DNA of 7,029 nucleotides. Origin: CAZBWE01 sp964495465. Lineage in GTDB: Bacteria; Planctomycetota; Phycisphaerae; Sedimentisphaerales; Anaerobacaceae. The notes under the pieces are model-generated. The model worked only from the letters and a program-made list of their open reading frames with translations. It was not told where the DNA came from and did no database searches. Below are positions 6,819-7,029 of this stretch, in pieces. Within the stretch, counting starts at the first letter, position 1. Each line of letters begins with the position of its first letter. Location of the stretch: assembly GCA_964495465.1 (NCBI GenBank), contig CAZBWE010000107.1, positions 1 through 7,029 of the forward strand, written 5' to 3'. The translations under genes and the position numbers were made by a program.

Positions 6819-7029
6819 AATCTATAACAAAACCTAATGATGTTTGAATAAGTAATGGAACAGTCAACATGTCACTCCTGCGTAAGCAGGAGTCCAGAAA
6901 ACACACAAAGAAACAACTGGATTCCCGCTTTCGCGAGAATGACAGAGAGTAACGAGTAGTTTTGTTACAAACTCTTATATTACCGACAAGTGTTCAGTTT
7001 TGCTGCCTGATTTTGATGCTTTTTGCGTG
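6819..7029. other. Tail region without a recognised gene
   Basis: The 211 bases after the last gene contain the third palindromic repeat and otherwise AT-rich sequence. No tRNA cloverleaf, convincing promoter pair or T-run terminator is visible. An ATG at 7016 opens a frame (MLFA) running off the edge, but without a ribosome site it cannot be called. All three reverse frames from the right edge meet a stop within about 20 codons, so a convergent gene could end here but is not demonstrable. Confidence 0.6.
6871..6943. repeat. Palindromic dispersed repeat, copy 3 (complete two-arm element)
   Basis: The left arm (6871-6897) and right arm (6917-6943) are 27 bases each and inverted relative to each other, separated by 19 A-rich bases. 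The arms agree at most positions, from GTCA at the outer ends to CCAG/CTGG at the inner ends. Each arm is itself a hairpin. The left arm has an 8-bp stem ACTCCTGC/GCAGGAGT with loop GTAA (6874-6893). The right arm, read on the - strand, has ATTCTCGC/GCGGGAAT with loop GAAA and one T-G wobble. The structure matches copy 1. It lies 52 bases after the membrane-protein stop; no T-run follows, so I do not call it a terminator. Confidence 0.9.

Noticed and set aside
277..6943. A CRISPR-like array formed by the palindromic repeats
   Set aside because: The copies are kilobases apart, differ in length and orientation, and there are no regular spacers or cas genes.
6949..6968. An inverted repeat GTAAC/GTTAC
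   Set aside because: A five-base stem with a ten-base loop is weak and not supported by any neighbouring signal.
6962..6981. A promoter with TTGTTA and TATATT boxes
   Set aside because: The spacing is only 8 bases, far from the usual 17, so the match is probably chance in AT-rich DNA.

Overview
All six protein genes in this window lie on the + strand and read as one tightly spaced, mostly housekeeping gene string. The order is the 3' end of gltX (glutamyl-tRNA synthetase), a PfkB-family kinase, thpR (RNA 2',3'-cyclic phosphodiesterase), recA, alaS (alanyl-tRNA synthetase) and a zinc-ribbon membrane protein of unknown function. A 211-base tail without a recognised gene closes the window.

The organism is most likely a planctomycete-type bacterium, perhaps of the Phycisphaerae. 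This inference rests on two things. The last gene has an N-terminal IRFxCxHCGxKI...GKKGRCPNC zinc ribbon fused to a multi-pass membrane domain, a layout I associate with Planctomycetota. The AlaS catalytic domain also carries a Cys/His-rich insertion that I associate with the same group. No rRNA or other phylogenetic marker confirms it.

The genes cover charging of tRNA with Glu and Ala, RNA-end processing and DNA recombination or repair. Gaps are 5, 11, 71, 52 and 46 bases, so co-transcription of at least the first three genes is plausible. I see no convincing promoter, factor-independent terminator or LexA operator, no RNA gene, no CRISPR array and no transposase.

The unusual content is repeat DNA. 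Three copies of a palindromic dispersed element sit at gene ends (277-369, 1917-1940, 6871-6943). They resemble the Neisseria dRS3-type ATTCCC-N8-GGGAAT palindrome. The first copy lies inside the gltX reading frame and supplies the last 34 residues of the protein. Comparing the hairpin arms shows paired base changes that preserve the stem, with GNRA-type tetraloops in four of five arms. Separately, alaS contains five tandem copies of the heptamer TTTCCGA, which add an in-frame FPISDFR-type peptide at the junction between the aminoacylation and editing domains. I found no previously undescribed multi-gene system here. The colonisation of essential tRNA-synthetase genes by stop-free repeats is the most interesting signal.
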